From positions 146,009,744 through 146,073,743 of the forward strand of contig NC_081407.1 in assembly GCF_030272615.1 (NCBI RefSeq): a stretch of DNA of 64,000 nucleotides, written 5' to 3'. The DNA comes from Cryptomeria japonica (Eukaryota > Streptophyta > Pinopsida > Cupressales > Cupressaceae). Made by a program: the position numbers and the translations under genes. Of the stretch, positions 10,001 to 18,522 are shown one piece after another. How positions within the stretch are numbered: position 1 is the first letter of the stretch; each line of letters starts with the position of its first letter. The notes under the pieces are model-generated. The model was given only the letters and a program-made list of their open reading frames with translations, was not told the DNA's origin and ran no database searches.

Positions 10001-13000
10001 AGGTGAACTTAGGGCCAAGTTTCAAGACAAAGGCATGGGAGAATACACTCTGAATCAAACAATGTTCTTACGACAAGTCATGAACTCCCCCAAGGAATAT
10101 GGGAGGCCACATCCTAATAAGCAAATCTCTATCATGCTACTCAAATGGGATCCTACCGTCTTTCAAAAATGGGGCGAACTAGAGGAAGAAAACTTATATA
10201 AAATGCTATATAAGGACGCTGAAGAGGATACACATGATCAAATTATAATACCCTATGAGAACTATGGCAAAGGTTTCAAAATTTTGCAAAGATTCGAGTA
10301 TGATGGAAAAAGTTCTCTTGGACTACGCAAAGAAGGTGTCATGGAGCCTTTACAACCTGAGCTAACTACAAGAAGGGAATGCTCAAAAGGGCTTGGTTTT
10401 CTAAACCCCAAGATTCACAACAAAAGAACAAAACAGGTATGGCAAGTCAAAGTGGCTGAAGTTCAACAAGAGGATAATTATTCCACAGACTCCAATGAGT
10501 GGGAATGGGGTTCAGACAAATCCTCTAGCGACTATGAACTCAATGAGACATTTAGAGAGTCAGATGAACCTACAGAGGAGGAGGAATTCTACAAAAAATT
10601 CAGAGTTGGTCAAGAACCGACCCATAAGGATCCCGCACATTTGTCGTTTCAAGGCCCTAGGTCAAGATCACATAGGATGAGGACACCTGTCCCTGAGGGT
10701 GCTACTAGTGATGATAATTTGGACTCACTCACGATCGAAACTGATGAGGAGAGTGCCATTGACGACGTCGATGACTATCTTGACATACCTGAATATAACC
10801 ACATCTTCATTATTAACCTTGCGAACTCTGAAAACACTAAAGACCTTCCCCTAGTTCACCCCCAACTCATTGACTGGGATCAGGATGGACCGGCACAGCT
10901 TGATAAATTTCAAAATGACGAAGCTATTGTTGATTATCTTGGCATTCGCGATGATCTTCCTCTTGGAGACCATAAAGTAGGATATGCCATAGAGCTTAAT
11001 AACATGGCATACTTTGGTGAGGGTGTCGGGCCTTCTAGTCGCAAAAATGTGAAAATAAAAACAAAACAAGGGTCTTATGGCGAAAACCACACTGTGGCAC
11101 TATCTGACTCTAAAAAAGTAAAAAGAAAGGACGTATCTGAGGGTGAAAACCTCTCTGAGGCGCCCAAAGATGGAAGGCTTGACATTCTCCCAGCATCATA
11201 CGAGGAAAAATCATCCATGTTGGTAGAGGAGACTATAAAGACAAACATTGGTACAACAGAGGTTCCACATAACATATTTTTGGCTCAATCATTGACAGAG
11301 GCCGAGAGAGCAAGATTCATAAGCTTCTTTAAGGAACGACAAGTCAACTTCGCATGGTCTTATGCTGATATGCCTGGACTGGACCCCGATTTAGTAATGC
11401 ATCATTTAACAGTTAAACCAGGGGCAAAACCAGTAAAACAGAAGTTGAGGAAAATGCACCCACAAGTGGCATTATTAGTCAAAGCAGAGCTGGAGAAATT
11501 ACTGGATGTTGGATTCATACGCCCAATAGATTATCCTGACTGGATTTCCAACTTAGTACCTGTTAGCAAACCAGATCGCAGCATCCGAATATGTACAGAC
11601 TTCAGAGATATCAACAAGGCTTGTCCAAAGGACGATTTCCCATTACCAAACATTGACTTAATCGTTGATCTCACAGCAGGCCATGAGATGTTATCTTTAA
11701 TGGATGGATTTTCTGGATACAATCAAATCAGAATAGCACCTAAAGATCAACATAAAACATCATTCACTTGTCCATGGGGAACCTTTTGCTGGAATGTCAT
11801 GCCCTTTGGGCTGAAAAATGCAGGTGCCACGTATCAACGAGCCATGACTACTATCTTCCATGATCTCATGCACATAACCATGGAAGACTATGTTGACGAT
11901 CTTTTGGGCAAATTGATAAACAGAGGTACACACTTGGACATTCTTTCAGTTGTCTTTGATCGGCTAGAAAAATACAAGGTAAGACTAAATCCTAAGAAAT
12001 GTGTCTTTGGAGTAACCTCCGGGAAGCTCCTAGGATTCATTGTGTCTAAAAGAGGTATAGAAGCTGATCCAGCAAAGGTCAAGGCTATCTTGGACATGCC
12101 GCCACCCAAGAATATCAGTCAACTTCGATCTTTACAAGGGAGACTCCAGTCCATACGAAGATTCATAGCACAACTTGCAGATAAGTGCAACCCTTTCCAG
12201 CACTTGCTACACAAAAACATCAAGTTCAAATGGGACGAGAACTGTCAACAGGCTTTTCAGGCGCTCAAGGACTATCTGTTGAACCCACCAGTTTTGATGC
12301 CACCAATTCCAGATCAACCATTGCTACTTTACATATCAGCTACTCCAACAGCACTGGGGGCACTTCTAGCACAGCAAATACCTGACGGCAAGGAAAAGGC
12401 AGTCTACTATATCAGTCGCACACTGGTGGGATATGAGCTGAATTACACACCGATTGAGCGTGCCTGTCTCGCTGTGGTTTTCGCTTCACAGAAGTTACGA
12501 CATTATATGCTCACTCACAAGACTAAGCTGATTGCCAGAATTGATCCACTAAAATATCTTCTCAACAAAGCTACACTTACTGGGCGGCTGGCCAAGTGGG
12601 TAATGATCTTGAGTGAATTCGACATTGAATATGTGGATAGAAAAGCTATAAAAGGAGAAGCAATTGCAGATCAACTGGCAGATGCTCCCATGATAGATGA
12701 TGTTCCTCTACAGTCAGAATTTCCAGATGAGTCCATTCTAACAATATCACCTGCAAAGCCATGGCAATTATATTTTGACGGCTCATACACACAGCATGGG
12801 GCAGGCGCGGGTATACTCTTTATAACTCCTCAGGGCGATTCTATACCAAAGTCATATCGCTTATCATTTCCTTGCACCAACAATATAGCAGAATATGAGG
12901 CATTAACAACTGGGCTAAGAATTGCAGTTCAGTGGAAGATCCAGGAACTTCATGTTTTTGGGGATTCTCAATTGGTCATCCGTCAAGCAACTGATGATTA

Positions 13001-14510
13001 TCAAACAAAAGATGAAAAGCTAATGCCTTACAAACAACTGGTAGATGATCTGAAACAGCACTTCACAAAGATAGAATTTGAGCAGATACCAAGAGAACAG
13101 AATCGTGCTGCAGATGCCATGGCTACAATTGCTTCGCTCATCGATCTACCGCAAAATGAGATTTGCTATGAGTTCTTGGTAGACAACCTGCTGATTCCCT
13201 CATACGAGATCACTCCTACGGAAATGATATATGTTGTTGGTCCTGAATCCCAGTTATATGGTTCCATATTCACATACCTTCGCGACAATATCTTACCTCC
13301 TGATCTATCGAACAACCAACGCCGCACTTTCATTCGCCAATCCTCCCGATACGTTATCCTAGCTAATATCCTATACCGACGAGTTCTAGATGGCACCCTC
13401 CTTAGATGTCTAGAGAGTGATGAAGCTCAGATTGCGTTACGAGAAGTGCACGAAGGGATATGCGGCCCGCATACTAGTGGTCCTACCTTGGCCAAGAAAC
13501 TTATCAGGACTGGATACTACTGGCCTACTATGGAAAAAGATGCATATCAGTTTGTCAAGAAGTGTAAGCAGTGTCAAATTCATGGAGACCTTATACATGC
13601 ACCAGCACAAGAACTACAGCCACTTGCATCTCCTTGGCCCTTTTGTCAGTGGGGACTCGATCTCATAGGCAAGATTCACCCTCCTTCTTCCAATGGACAT
13701 AAATTCATTATCACAGCCACAGAGTATTTCACAAAGTGGATTGAAGCTGTGCCTCTCACACAAGTCACTGGGAAACAAATCGCTACCTTCATCTTGAACT
13801 ACATCATTTGCCGATACGGGATCCCTACTTCCATTATCACTGATAACGGGTGTCCCTTCAAAAACCAGGATGTTCGTGAACTCTGTGAGCGCTTCCATAT
13901 CTCTCACCGTTTCTCCACACCATATTACCCTCAAGGTAATGGCCAAGCTGAGGCGTCTAACAAAACAATTCTCAAAATCCTTAAAAAGACAGTCGATGAC
14001 GCTGGCCGTAACTGGCATGTCCAACTCAATCCCGCACTTTGGGCCTACCGTACCAGTGTCCGCACACCTACAGGAGCTACACCCTACTCACTTGTCTACG
14101 GCGCTGAAGCCATCTTGCCTATTGAGGTTGAGTTACCTTCTTTACGGATCTCCTTGAGAAACATAATCAATGATGAAGACTACAGGGTCTCTCGCTTACA
14201 AGAACTAGAATTGCTGGAGGAACAACGACACACTGCTTTTAATCATCTCAAGGCTTACCAACAACGAATGAGTCGCAGTTACAATCACAAGGTCAAGCCT
14301 CGCACATTTGAGGTAGGTGACTTAGTCCTGAGAGAGAACCCCAAAAATCAGCAAGACAGAGATAAGAAGGGCAAATTTGAACCCAACTGGCTTGGTCCTT
14401 ACATCATCACAGCAGTATATGGATCTGGGGCATATCAGCTCTCAACTACAAAAGGCGAACCCTTGGAGGATCCTATTAACAGCATGCACCTTCGCAGGTT
14501 CTACACATAA
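7005..14510 (+). CDS. gag-pol: Gag-Pol polyprotein, Tat-type Ty3/gypsy (2501 aa)
   Basis: One uninterrupted frame from ATG 7005 to TAA. Domains in order: Q/N/P-rich N-terminus (1-330); retrotransposon Gag (about 342-480); a variant zinc knuckle C-x2-H-x4-H-x4-C from C609; aspartic protease with DGGAGLNI at D850; a G-patch-like stretch (about 1088-1132) ending GLGF; RT (about 1470-1665) with YVDD at 1629-1632; a first RNase H (about 1770-1890) whose usual TDAS start reads ISATPTA, so the first catalytic Asp is missing; a second, archaeal-type RNase H (about 1920-2050) with D1925, NIAEYEA, GDSQLV and AADAMA; integrase with an H-H-C-C finger from H2149 and D2219, D2280, E2316 (DD35E). No chromodomain or env is seen. 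The frame looks able to encode all enzymes for copying and integration. Nothing marks a Gag/Pol frameshift, so protease processing of one precursor is inferred. Confidence 0.97.
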   Translation: MVETRLQKSRRIVKEAQESANMSSYEYDNDVFYNPEHTTLPDMNVYRHNPNVESANTIHNATHNDTVDNSSILSADIQESIMDPQFNRLVEEIMRRDRQYFLNMMAQSGAKIPHDFDLSQLMESRPSQQTQSNMDQRRPNSGGNRGLNMMPESPSVLLQKPAIPHTQAQTYDTYIQRPSWRPYAQTHAQDMGQLRQMDTQGLPQNFDTRRPHAKTGGNTMENERPIEYGLYTQNRYGVPQQEVMPSAPYMSQQYRPPYGHVYDQYHPYMQQAPPQMGVSNMGYATRNPSPPKNNLEQQIRDLQKKVEDMGTSKPTYTMRDICPYPFDKSIPMPPFPLHFVTPKFDKYRGRGDPKAHIRQFFTACIEVAAEETYLMRLFPQSLGDQAMEWFSQLPPGIKSWGDLAEAFIQHFSYNIETDVSVTTLCNTKQKEGESFATFLQRWRNLASRCSCEIPQKQMVEMFTQNVNKAIGYDLRKACLSTFKDVIEKGLATEKVLIEQGVIKLFKENKEDFKGKDKPKFWNKNKNTVNDGVVDANTVRPKFVFSGSSSTNNQVNNQTAAKPRRKYTPLGEPLESVFKKLVANKVITVPDFPPYEPKVKPNWWNDDEFCEFHKSKGHKTSNCHRLKNIVQDLIDRGDIEIEGHSSNQEHEVFKEPFPKHDKGKGKVTDDQANYTRASYNYDSTINHISMDNHISTITIKNKNPENSSQRPKIVLKGVGSSSASTSECHVTTRRGKITLPGASTKNTNLSSTKPEYDLVEQLGKTPALISILELLRISPAHKAVLDKTLRDTAVPTDLNVDQFQAMVGYLSVPHSLTFTEADDASISQPHNAPLHIEAFIHKHRIKRVLIDGGAGLNICTLSTIRQLGYSDKAVNSTNQITIKAYDDEERSSKGTVILPLRIGPVTKDVVCQVLDLDLTYNILLGRPWIHEMREIPSTYHQCIKFPHNGVEVTVNGDPNPFIYCNNLRSHTETIIPSNHEATPSSAYIDPESLKPSTSKQGELRAKFQDKGMGEYTLNQTMFLRQVMNSPKEYGRPHPNKQISIMLLKWDPTVFQKWGELEEENLYKMLYKDAEEDTHDQIIIPYENYGKGFKILQRFEYDGKSSLGLRKEGVMEPLQPELTTRRECSKGLGFLNPKIHNKRTKQVWQVKVAEVQQEDNYSTDSNEWEWGSDKSSSDYELNETFRESDEPTEEEEFYKKFRVGQEPTHKDPAHLSFQGPRSRSHRMRTPVPEGATSDDNLDSLTIETDEESAIDDVDDYLDIPEYNHIFIINLANSENTKDLPLVHPQLIDWDQDGPAQLDKFQNDEAIVDYLGIRDDLPLGDHKVGYAIELNNMAYFGEGVGPSSRKNVKIKTKQGSYGENHTVALSDSKKVKRKDVSEGENLSEAPKDGRLDILPASYEEKSSMLVEETIKTNIGTTEVPHNIFLAQSLTEAERARFISFFKERQVNFAWSYADMPGLDPDLVMHHLTVKPGAKPVKQKLRKMHPQVALLVKAELEKLLDVGFIRPIDYPDWISNLVPVSKPDRSIRICTDFRDINKACPKDDFPLPNIDLIVDLTAGHEMLSLMDGFSGYNQIRIAPKDQHKTSFTCPWGTFCWNVMPFGLKNAGATYQRAMTTIFHDLMHITMEDYVDDLLGKLINRGTHLDILSVVFDRLEKYKVRLNPKKCVFGVTSGKLLGFIVSKRGIEADPAKVKAILDMPPPKNISQLRSLQGRLQSIRRFIAQLADKCNPFQHLLHKNIKFKWDENCQQAFQALKDYLLNPPVLMPPIPDQPLLLYISATPTALGALLAQQIPDGKEKAVYYISRTLVGYELNYTPIERACLAVVFASQKLRHYMLTHKTKLIARIDPLKYLLNKATLTGRLAKWVMILSEFDIEYVDRKAIKGEAIADQLADAPMIDDVPLQSEFPDESILTISPAKPWQLYFDGSYTQHGAGAGILFITPQGDSIPKSYRLSFPCTNNIAEYEALTTGLRIAVQWKIQELHVFGDSQLVIRQATDDYQTKDEKLMPYKQLVDDLKQHFTKIEFEQIPREQNRAADAMATIASLIDLPQNEICYEFLVDNLLIPSYEITPTEMIYVVGPESQLYGSIFTYLRDNILPPDLSNNQRRTFIRQSSRYVILANILYRRVLDGTLLRCLESDEAQIALREVHEGICGPHTSGPTLAKKLIRTGYYWPTMEKDAYQFVKKCKQCQIHGDLIHAPAQELQPLASPWPFCQWGLDLIGKIHPPSSNGHKFIITATEYFTKWIEAVPLTQVTGKQIATFILNYIICRYGIPTSIITDNGCPFKNQDVRELCERFHISHRFSTPYYPQGNGQAEASNKTILKILKKTVDDAGRNWHVQLNPALWAYRTSVRTPTGATPYSLVYGAEAILPIEVELPSLRISLRNIINDEDYRVSRLQELELLEEQRHTAFNHLKAYQQRMSRSYNHKVKPRTFEVGDLVLRENPKNQQDRDKKGKFEPNWLGPYIITAVYGSGAYQLSTTKGEPLEDPINSMHLRRFYT

Positions 14511-14611
14511 GCTCTTTTGGAATATCCTAATTCAAAAATACAAAAAAAAATAAAAAATAAAAAATTTTCAAAAAAATACAAAAAAATTATAAAACAAAAA
14601 AATCGTTACTT

Positions 14612-14758
14612 GGTGAAAACCTGGCAAACAGGCGCCTTGTGACAACAAAAAAATTGAAAAATCGAGAAAAGTAAAGAAAAATAATTTCGTCCAACGGTGA
14701 AAACCACTTCGGTGGCGCCCTGGGCAAGTACCATGGTGAAAACTGGGTCACCAGCGCC
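14612..14758 (+). other. Three GGTG-AAAA-hairpin-CGCC modules
   Basis: Three modules follow pol, at 14612-14636, 14696-14719 and 14735-14758. Each is GGTG, AAAA, a 4-bp stem with a 4-5-nt loop, then CGCC. The inner stems differ in sequence but each pairs perfectly: CCTG/CAGG (loop GCAAA), CCAC/GTGG (loop TTCG), CTGG/CCAG (loop GTCA). The outer GGTG and CGCC can also pair (one G-U). The pattern suggests a conserved RNA structure; function is unknown. Confidence 0.75.
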
Positions 14759-16242
14759 ATGTGTAGAGACATTGCTCCTCCCTCCTTCAGGATTCACTTT
14801 CATCCTTTCACTTCGCACACACTCACAACCTATTCACTCACAATAAACTTACCCATTCCCATCATGGCTTGTTATTGATCTACCTAAGATTGGTTAGCCA
14901 TCCATAACCCTCCCTTTTCACTACCTTTCCATCCATAATAAATCAGCTCCTATCTATGGCTAAGGCAATTCCTATGTCTAGTGATGGGTGTGGAACTGAG
15001 AACATCACATGTTTCGAGGAGTACAGTTTCTTCCAGCTTCCTTCAAGTCTATCCATGCACAATCCGCAATAAAGCAACATTTGCATCGCCAGTCCACAAT
15101 AAAGTTTCGTCTTCTCCGCAATAAAGTATCAGTTTCATGGATTCAGTCAGTTTCAAAGGAGACACAGCAGCAACAATGAGTTTCAACAAATCAAATCTTT
15201 CAACAGACTCAGACAGCATATGGTTCAGTGCTATCTATCATTTTTGTGAAAGTGAACATTGTGACCACAATCGAATAAGACTTAAACAAGTGACAAGAGA
15301 CACTAAACTTGAGGACTACAGTGGATGTTGGTGTCGAGTCTTAGTTTTCTTTTGATTTTATCTTTTTGGTGACATGTCTTTTAGCTTTTCCAGGATGTCT
15401 TTGACTAGAGATTCTATCTCTAGGATGTCTTTGACTAGAAAGGCGAGGATGGGGTATCGTCACCTATTTGCATTTGCTGTCTGTGGATTGTCTTTTAGTA
15501 ATGCTATGACTTGTCCAAGGATATGAGGACACTGTGAGTCTAGTATGAACTGGGGCATTCCTTGTTTGTGACTGTCTTATCTCCATGCAAATAGGTACAA
15601 TGACTTTCCGGGCCGAACAAATGCCTCGATTGTCATAACCTATTCCGCCATAATAAAGCTCAATGATGATAACGCACAAGAATCTCTTTCACGTTCATAT
15701 CTTCTGTCTTCCATCCCCCTTTCTTGATTGACTTCCATTGTCCTTCTCGAGTCCGCGTAGCCCGCTATCACATGACTGAGTATAATGACACACCAAAAAC
15801 ATTTGCATTTCATATAGTCACACCTACATCACCACATATAAACATTTCATACATACATATAGATATCACAATTGCATCACATCCTGCATACAACACATGT
15901 TAGCACATCTCACATTTTCATTATATAAATAATCATTTGCATTATCATATTCATTTGCATTACATACATTCACATTTGCATCATGCATCACATATACAAC
16001 ATAAAAGAACAAAAAAATATTGCATTGCATCATATAAGCATCCATATCATAAAACATGTATCACATAAGAACATTTCATCACATAAGGTACACATGCATA
16101 TAGCTGCCGCAAAAATGGATCATCTCTCATATATAATCAAAAGTGTCATGATACAATGATGTCAAAAGAATCATATGGCTACAAAATCACCCGCAGGTGT
16201 CTACAATACAAAAACGGTACAATACTGATACATAGGGAGCCC
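14759..16242. other. Gypsy 3' region, no coding domain
   Basis: This stretch lies between the hairpin modules and the antisense gene and has no recognisable protein. It includes three (C/T)C(A/G)CAATAAAG words (15060-15130), a doubled GGATGTCTTTGACTAGA (15393-15440) and a CAT/ACAT-rich low-complexity tract at about 15780-16110. Confidence 0.6.
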
Positions 16243-16249
16243 TCTAAGG

Positions 16250-17359
16250 CTATGATGAACTCTCTCCCTCGGAGCCGCCTGGCCTCGATGGAGTTTGAGC
16301 CCTAGAAGGATCCACCCCAAGATCAACTCTCCTGGCCCCTGTGTCCCCTGCAGCCACCCCTCGTGTCGTCCTATCCAGACAGAGGAACCCACTGATCACT
16401 CTTGCCAACACTATTGGTAGTGCTAATCCTGTCCATGTCATGGTATCCCATGCCACATGTCCCACCCTCATCCCTAGTCCTGGATCCTAGAACACTCGTC
16501 TCAGTGCATCCCTATCTCCGTCTTGATCATAGGGTACTAACTCCCCATCGATTGGTATCTGCAAAATCCTGTATACATCCTCCAAGGTGACTGTCATCTC
16601 ACCCATCGGCAAATGCAAACTACAAGTCTCTGAGTGCCATCTCTCAGCCAGTGCAGTCAACAATCCCATGTTCACCCGAAACTCAGGCACATACAGAATG
16701 TATCTCAATCCCATAACCTCAATCGCAGCTCAGTCCTCGGCTGTCAACTCAGGTTGCAACCTCTGAGTCGATGGGAATCTCTCCCGTGACTCCAGCATCG
16801 GCAAATACTCCTGCAGTCAAGCAAATCAAATCATGTCAGTCATAGTGACACTCACTTTTCATCACAAAGTGTTGCTATCTATCCTAGTAGTACTCCCTGT
16901 TCATCACAAAGTACTACATGTGTGACACTCACTGTTCATCACAAAGTGTTACTCACATTTGCACTCCCTATTCATCACAAAGTGCTGCTCATATTTTAGT
17001 ACTCCCTGTTCATCACAAAGTACTCTATCTTGGTACTCACTGTTCATCACAAAGTGCCTTGATCTATCTTAGTCTTCCCTAGAGGACCTTCTTGAGTGTA
17101 TCCTCTCAGCAGCTTATCCAATCGACAGCGTATGTTCATCACAGAACTGCCAATTTGACCTGGAAGACACAAATTCGCATTTTTGGACACAAACATATTT
17201 TCTTGACATAAATGTGCATTTATTACATTACCTAGTATGCATTAATGACAATAATAAATGCATCAAAGTACGAGGAGGTTTTGTGGTACTTACCGGCTCT
17301 CCTGCATCGGCTGGTCGCTGGAATCGGCGAACACGGTCGAATCTATGAACAAAAGCCAT
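16250..17359 (-). pseudogene. Antisense plant-mobile-domain (PMD) gene inside the gypsy element, with stops
   Basis: Minus-strand gene with two exons. Exon 1 (17359-17294, 22 codons) starts MAFVHRFDRVRRF and ends at a GTAAGT donor. The intron is 17293-16811 and exon 2 begins at 16810 after a TGCAG acceptor, in phase. Exon 2 reads EYLPMLESRERF, then the PMD core with LTALAERW, the hallmark HLPMGEMTVTLEDV and the end IPIDGE. Defects in frame: TGA at 16732-16730 (probably former TGG) and TAG at 16489-16487; the frame then runs to a stop near 16250 through a Gly/Ser/Arg-rich tail. The PMD family is found both in plant nuclear proteins such as MAIN/MAIL1 and in transposable elements. Here it sits opposite to gag-pol between pol and the 3' LTR, like known antisense extra ORFs of Tat elements. 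Its role in the element is unknown. Confidence 0.75.
16845..17058. repeat. Six-hairpin array with constant 15-nt loop and covarying stems
   Basis: Six units lie inside the PMD intron. Each has the loop C(A/C)CT(G/T/A)TTCATCACAA (15 nt) flanked by complementary arms. Loops start at 16853, 16895, 16930, 16966, 17004 and 17038 (34-42 nt apart). Arms: ACACT/AGTGT, GTAGTACT/AGTACTAC, ACACT/AGTGT (extends to 8 bp with a G-U), GCACT/AGTGC, AGTACT/AGTACT, GGTACT/AGTGCC (one G-T). A degraded seventh core without arms lies near 17132-17148. Arm changes occur in matched pairs while the loop stays constant. Confidence 0.85.
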
Positions 17360-17451
17360 CGCTGCTGACTGCTGCTGCTCTTTTCTCGCTCTGCACTGTG
17401 ATCTCGAAAGGGTGTGGATGACAATGAGGATGTCTTTTGCCCGTGTTCTAT

Positions 17452-17529
17452 CTTATAGCCTAGCCTAGCCCTCGTCTTCATTTCCCGAGTCAGTCTTTCT
17501 CATCCCGTGACTTTGTCACTTTATCCAAT
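17452..17529 (-). promoter_or_regulatory. Candidate antisense promoter (CCAAT and TATA) for the PMD gene
   Basis: On the minus strand, ATTGG (plus-strand CCAAT at 17525-17529) is followed about 70 nt later by TATAAG (17457-17452), in the context GGCTATAAGATAG. A start 25-30 nt downstream would leave a 5' leader of about 65 nt before the ATG at 17359. The spacing is typical of a plant core promoter; activity is not shown. Confidence 0.45.
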
Positions 17530-17689
17530 CAGTCCATTCTATCCCGTCTTTCTTATCGAGAGATTGTCTGCAATCTTTTCAGACATTTTCATCCAATCTT
17601 TCGAGGGGGCATATAATTCCCATCTTGGGGCAACTCTGTATCAGTTCATCTTATCTTCTTTGAAACAACACGACAAGCCGCATTGTCTC

Positions 17690-17703
17690 AAAGAGGGGCA
17701 AAA
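17690..17703 (+). other. Polypurine tract of the gypsy element
   Basis: AAAGAGGGGCAAAA lies directly before the TG of the 3' LTR, the expected place for the plus-strand primer. One C interrupts the purine run. Confidence 0.85.
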
Positions 17704-18517
17704 TGTAGACACCCAAAATTGTCCAGTCTAATTAAATAAATATTTTATTTATTTAATTATCTAAGCCTAATTCTTCTATTAATTAAATAAATTTTTATTT
17801 ATTTAATTAATTCATTTATCCTCTTCTAGCCTTATTTCTCATTTAAATAAATACATTTATTTATTTAAATTATCCCTTTCCTAAATTAAATAAATATTTT
17901 ATTTATTTAATTGTCCTACTTCTTCTATTAATTAAATAAATCTTTATTTATTTAATTAATTCATTATCTTTTTCTACACATGACACATGTCATTCATCTC
18001 TTAATTCATACACTACCTACCTCTTTCATTATTTTGGTATTTCTTTTACCTACCCTCTAATCCTAGCCGACCTCTCTTTTTACACCTCTCAATCTTAACC
18101 CTCCATTTCATATTGTGTCTTCTATTTAAGAAGATGCTTTCTTCATTGTCAAACCCTAATGATCCTAATCATTTTATGCATTCTAATGCCTAATGACTCA
18201 TGCTAATGATCTTTCATGCAACTTGCTACACTACGATCCTACTTGCAACCACATTCCGTTCTTTATTGAGCTCTTGTGCATACAAAAATCTGAGAGCAAG
18301 CATATCAAACAAGATCAATGGAGATAGGAAGAATGGAGATCAAAACCCTATTGGACATGTGATGGTATAATCTTTGTTATTTTGAGTTATTTGCATTGTC
18401 TTAGGTTATCTTCATATGTTATGGTGGATCTGTGTTCATTGTTAGGCTAGGGTTTTGTGGTTGAATTCATTTAGCCTTTCAATATTGTATCATTGTTATC
18501 CATTTTCACCATAAACA
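17704..18517 (+). repeat. 3' LTR of the gypsy element
   Basis: Matches the 5' LTR with two substitutions and one single-base deletion and ends ATAAACA. It is followed by the CCTTC duplication at 18518-18522, after which the LINE RT frame resumes. The five AT palindromes of U3 are preserved. Confidence 0.97.
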
Positions 18518-18522
18518 CCTTC

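Larger units (their letters stand above)
3893..18517 (+). mobile_element. Full-length Ty3/gypsy LTR retrotransposon, Tat lineage, 14.6 kb
   Basis: The element runs LTR (3893-4707), PBS-like site, 2.3-kb leader, one gag-pol frame (7005-14510), 3.2-kb 3' region with an antisense plant-mobile-domain gene, polypurine tract (17690-17703), LTR (17704-18517). The target duplication is CCTTC. Tat features seen: protease, RT, a decayed first RNase H, an intact second RNase H, and integrase at the C-terminus without a chromodomain. A long 3' region with an antisense extra ORF is known in Tat-type elements such as Grande. The two LTRs differ by two substitutions and one single-base indel, so insertion was recent. 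The gag-pol frame has no internal stop, so the element may be autonomous. Confidence 0.95.

Noticed and set aside
16845-17058. CRISPR-like array (conserved word with spacing of 34-42 nt)
   Set aside because: Plant nuclear DNA, spacers are not unique foreign sequence, and the flanking arms covary with each other; it is a hairpin array within a retrotransposon intron.
17290-17481. Upstream start MKTRARLGYK for the antisense PMD gene
   Set aside because: That frame does not join exon 2 in phase and its ATG lies upstream of the TATA-like box; the start at 17359 joins in phase.
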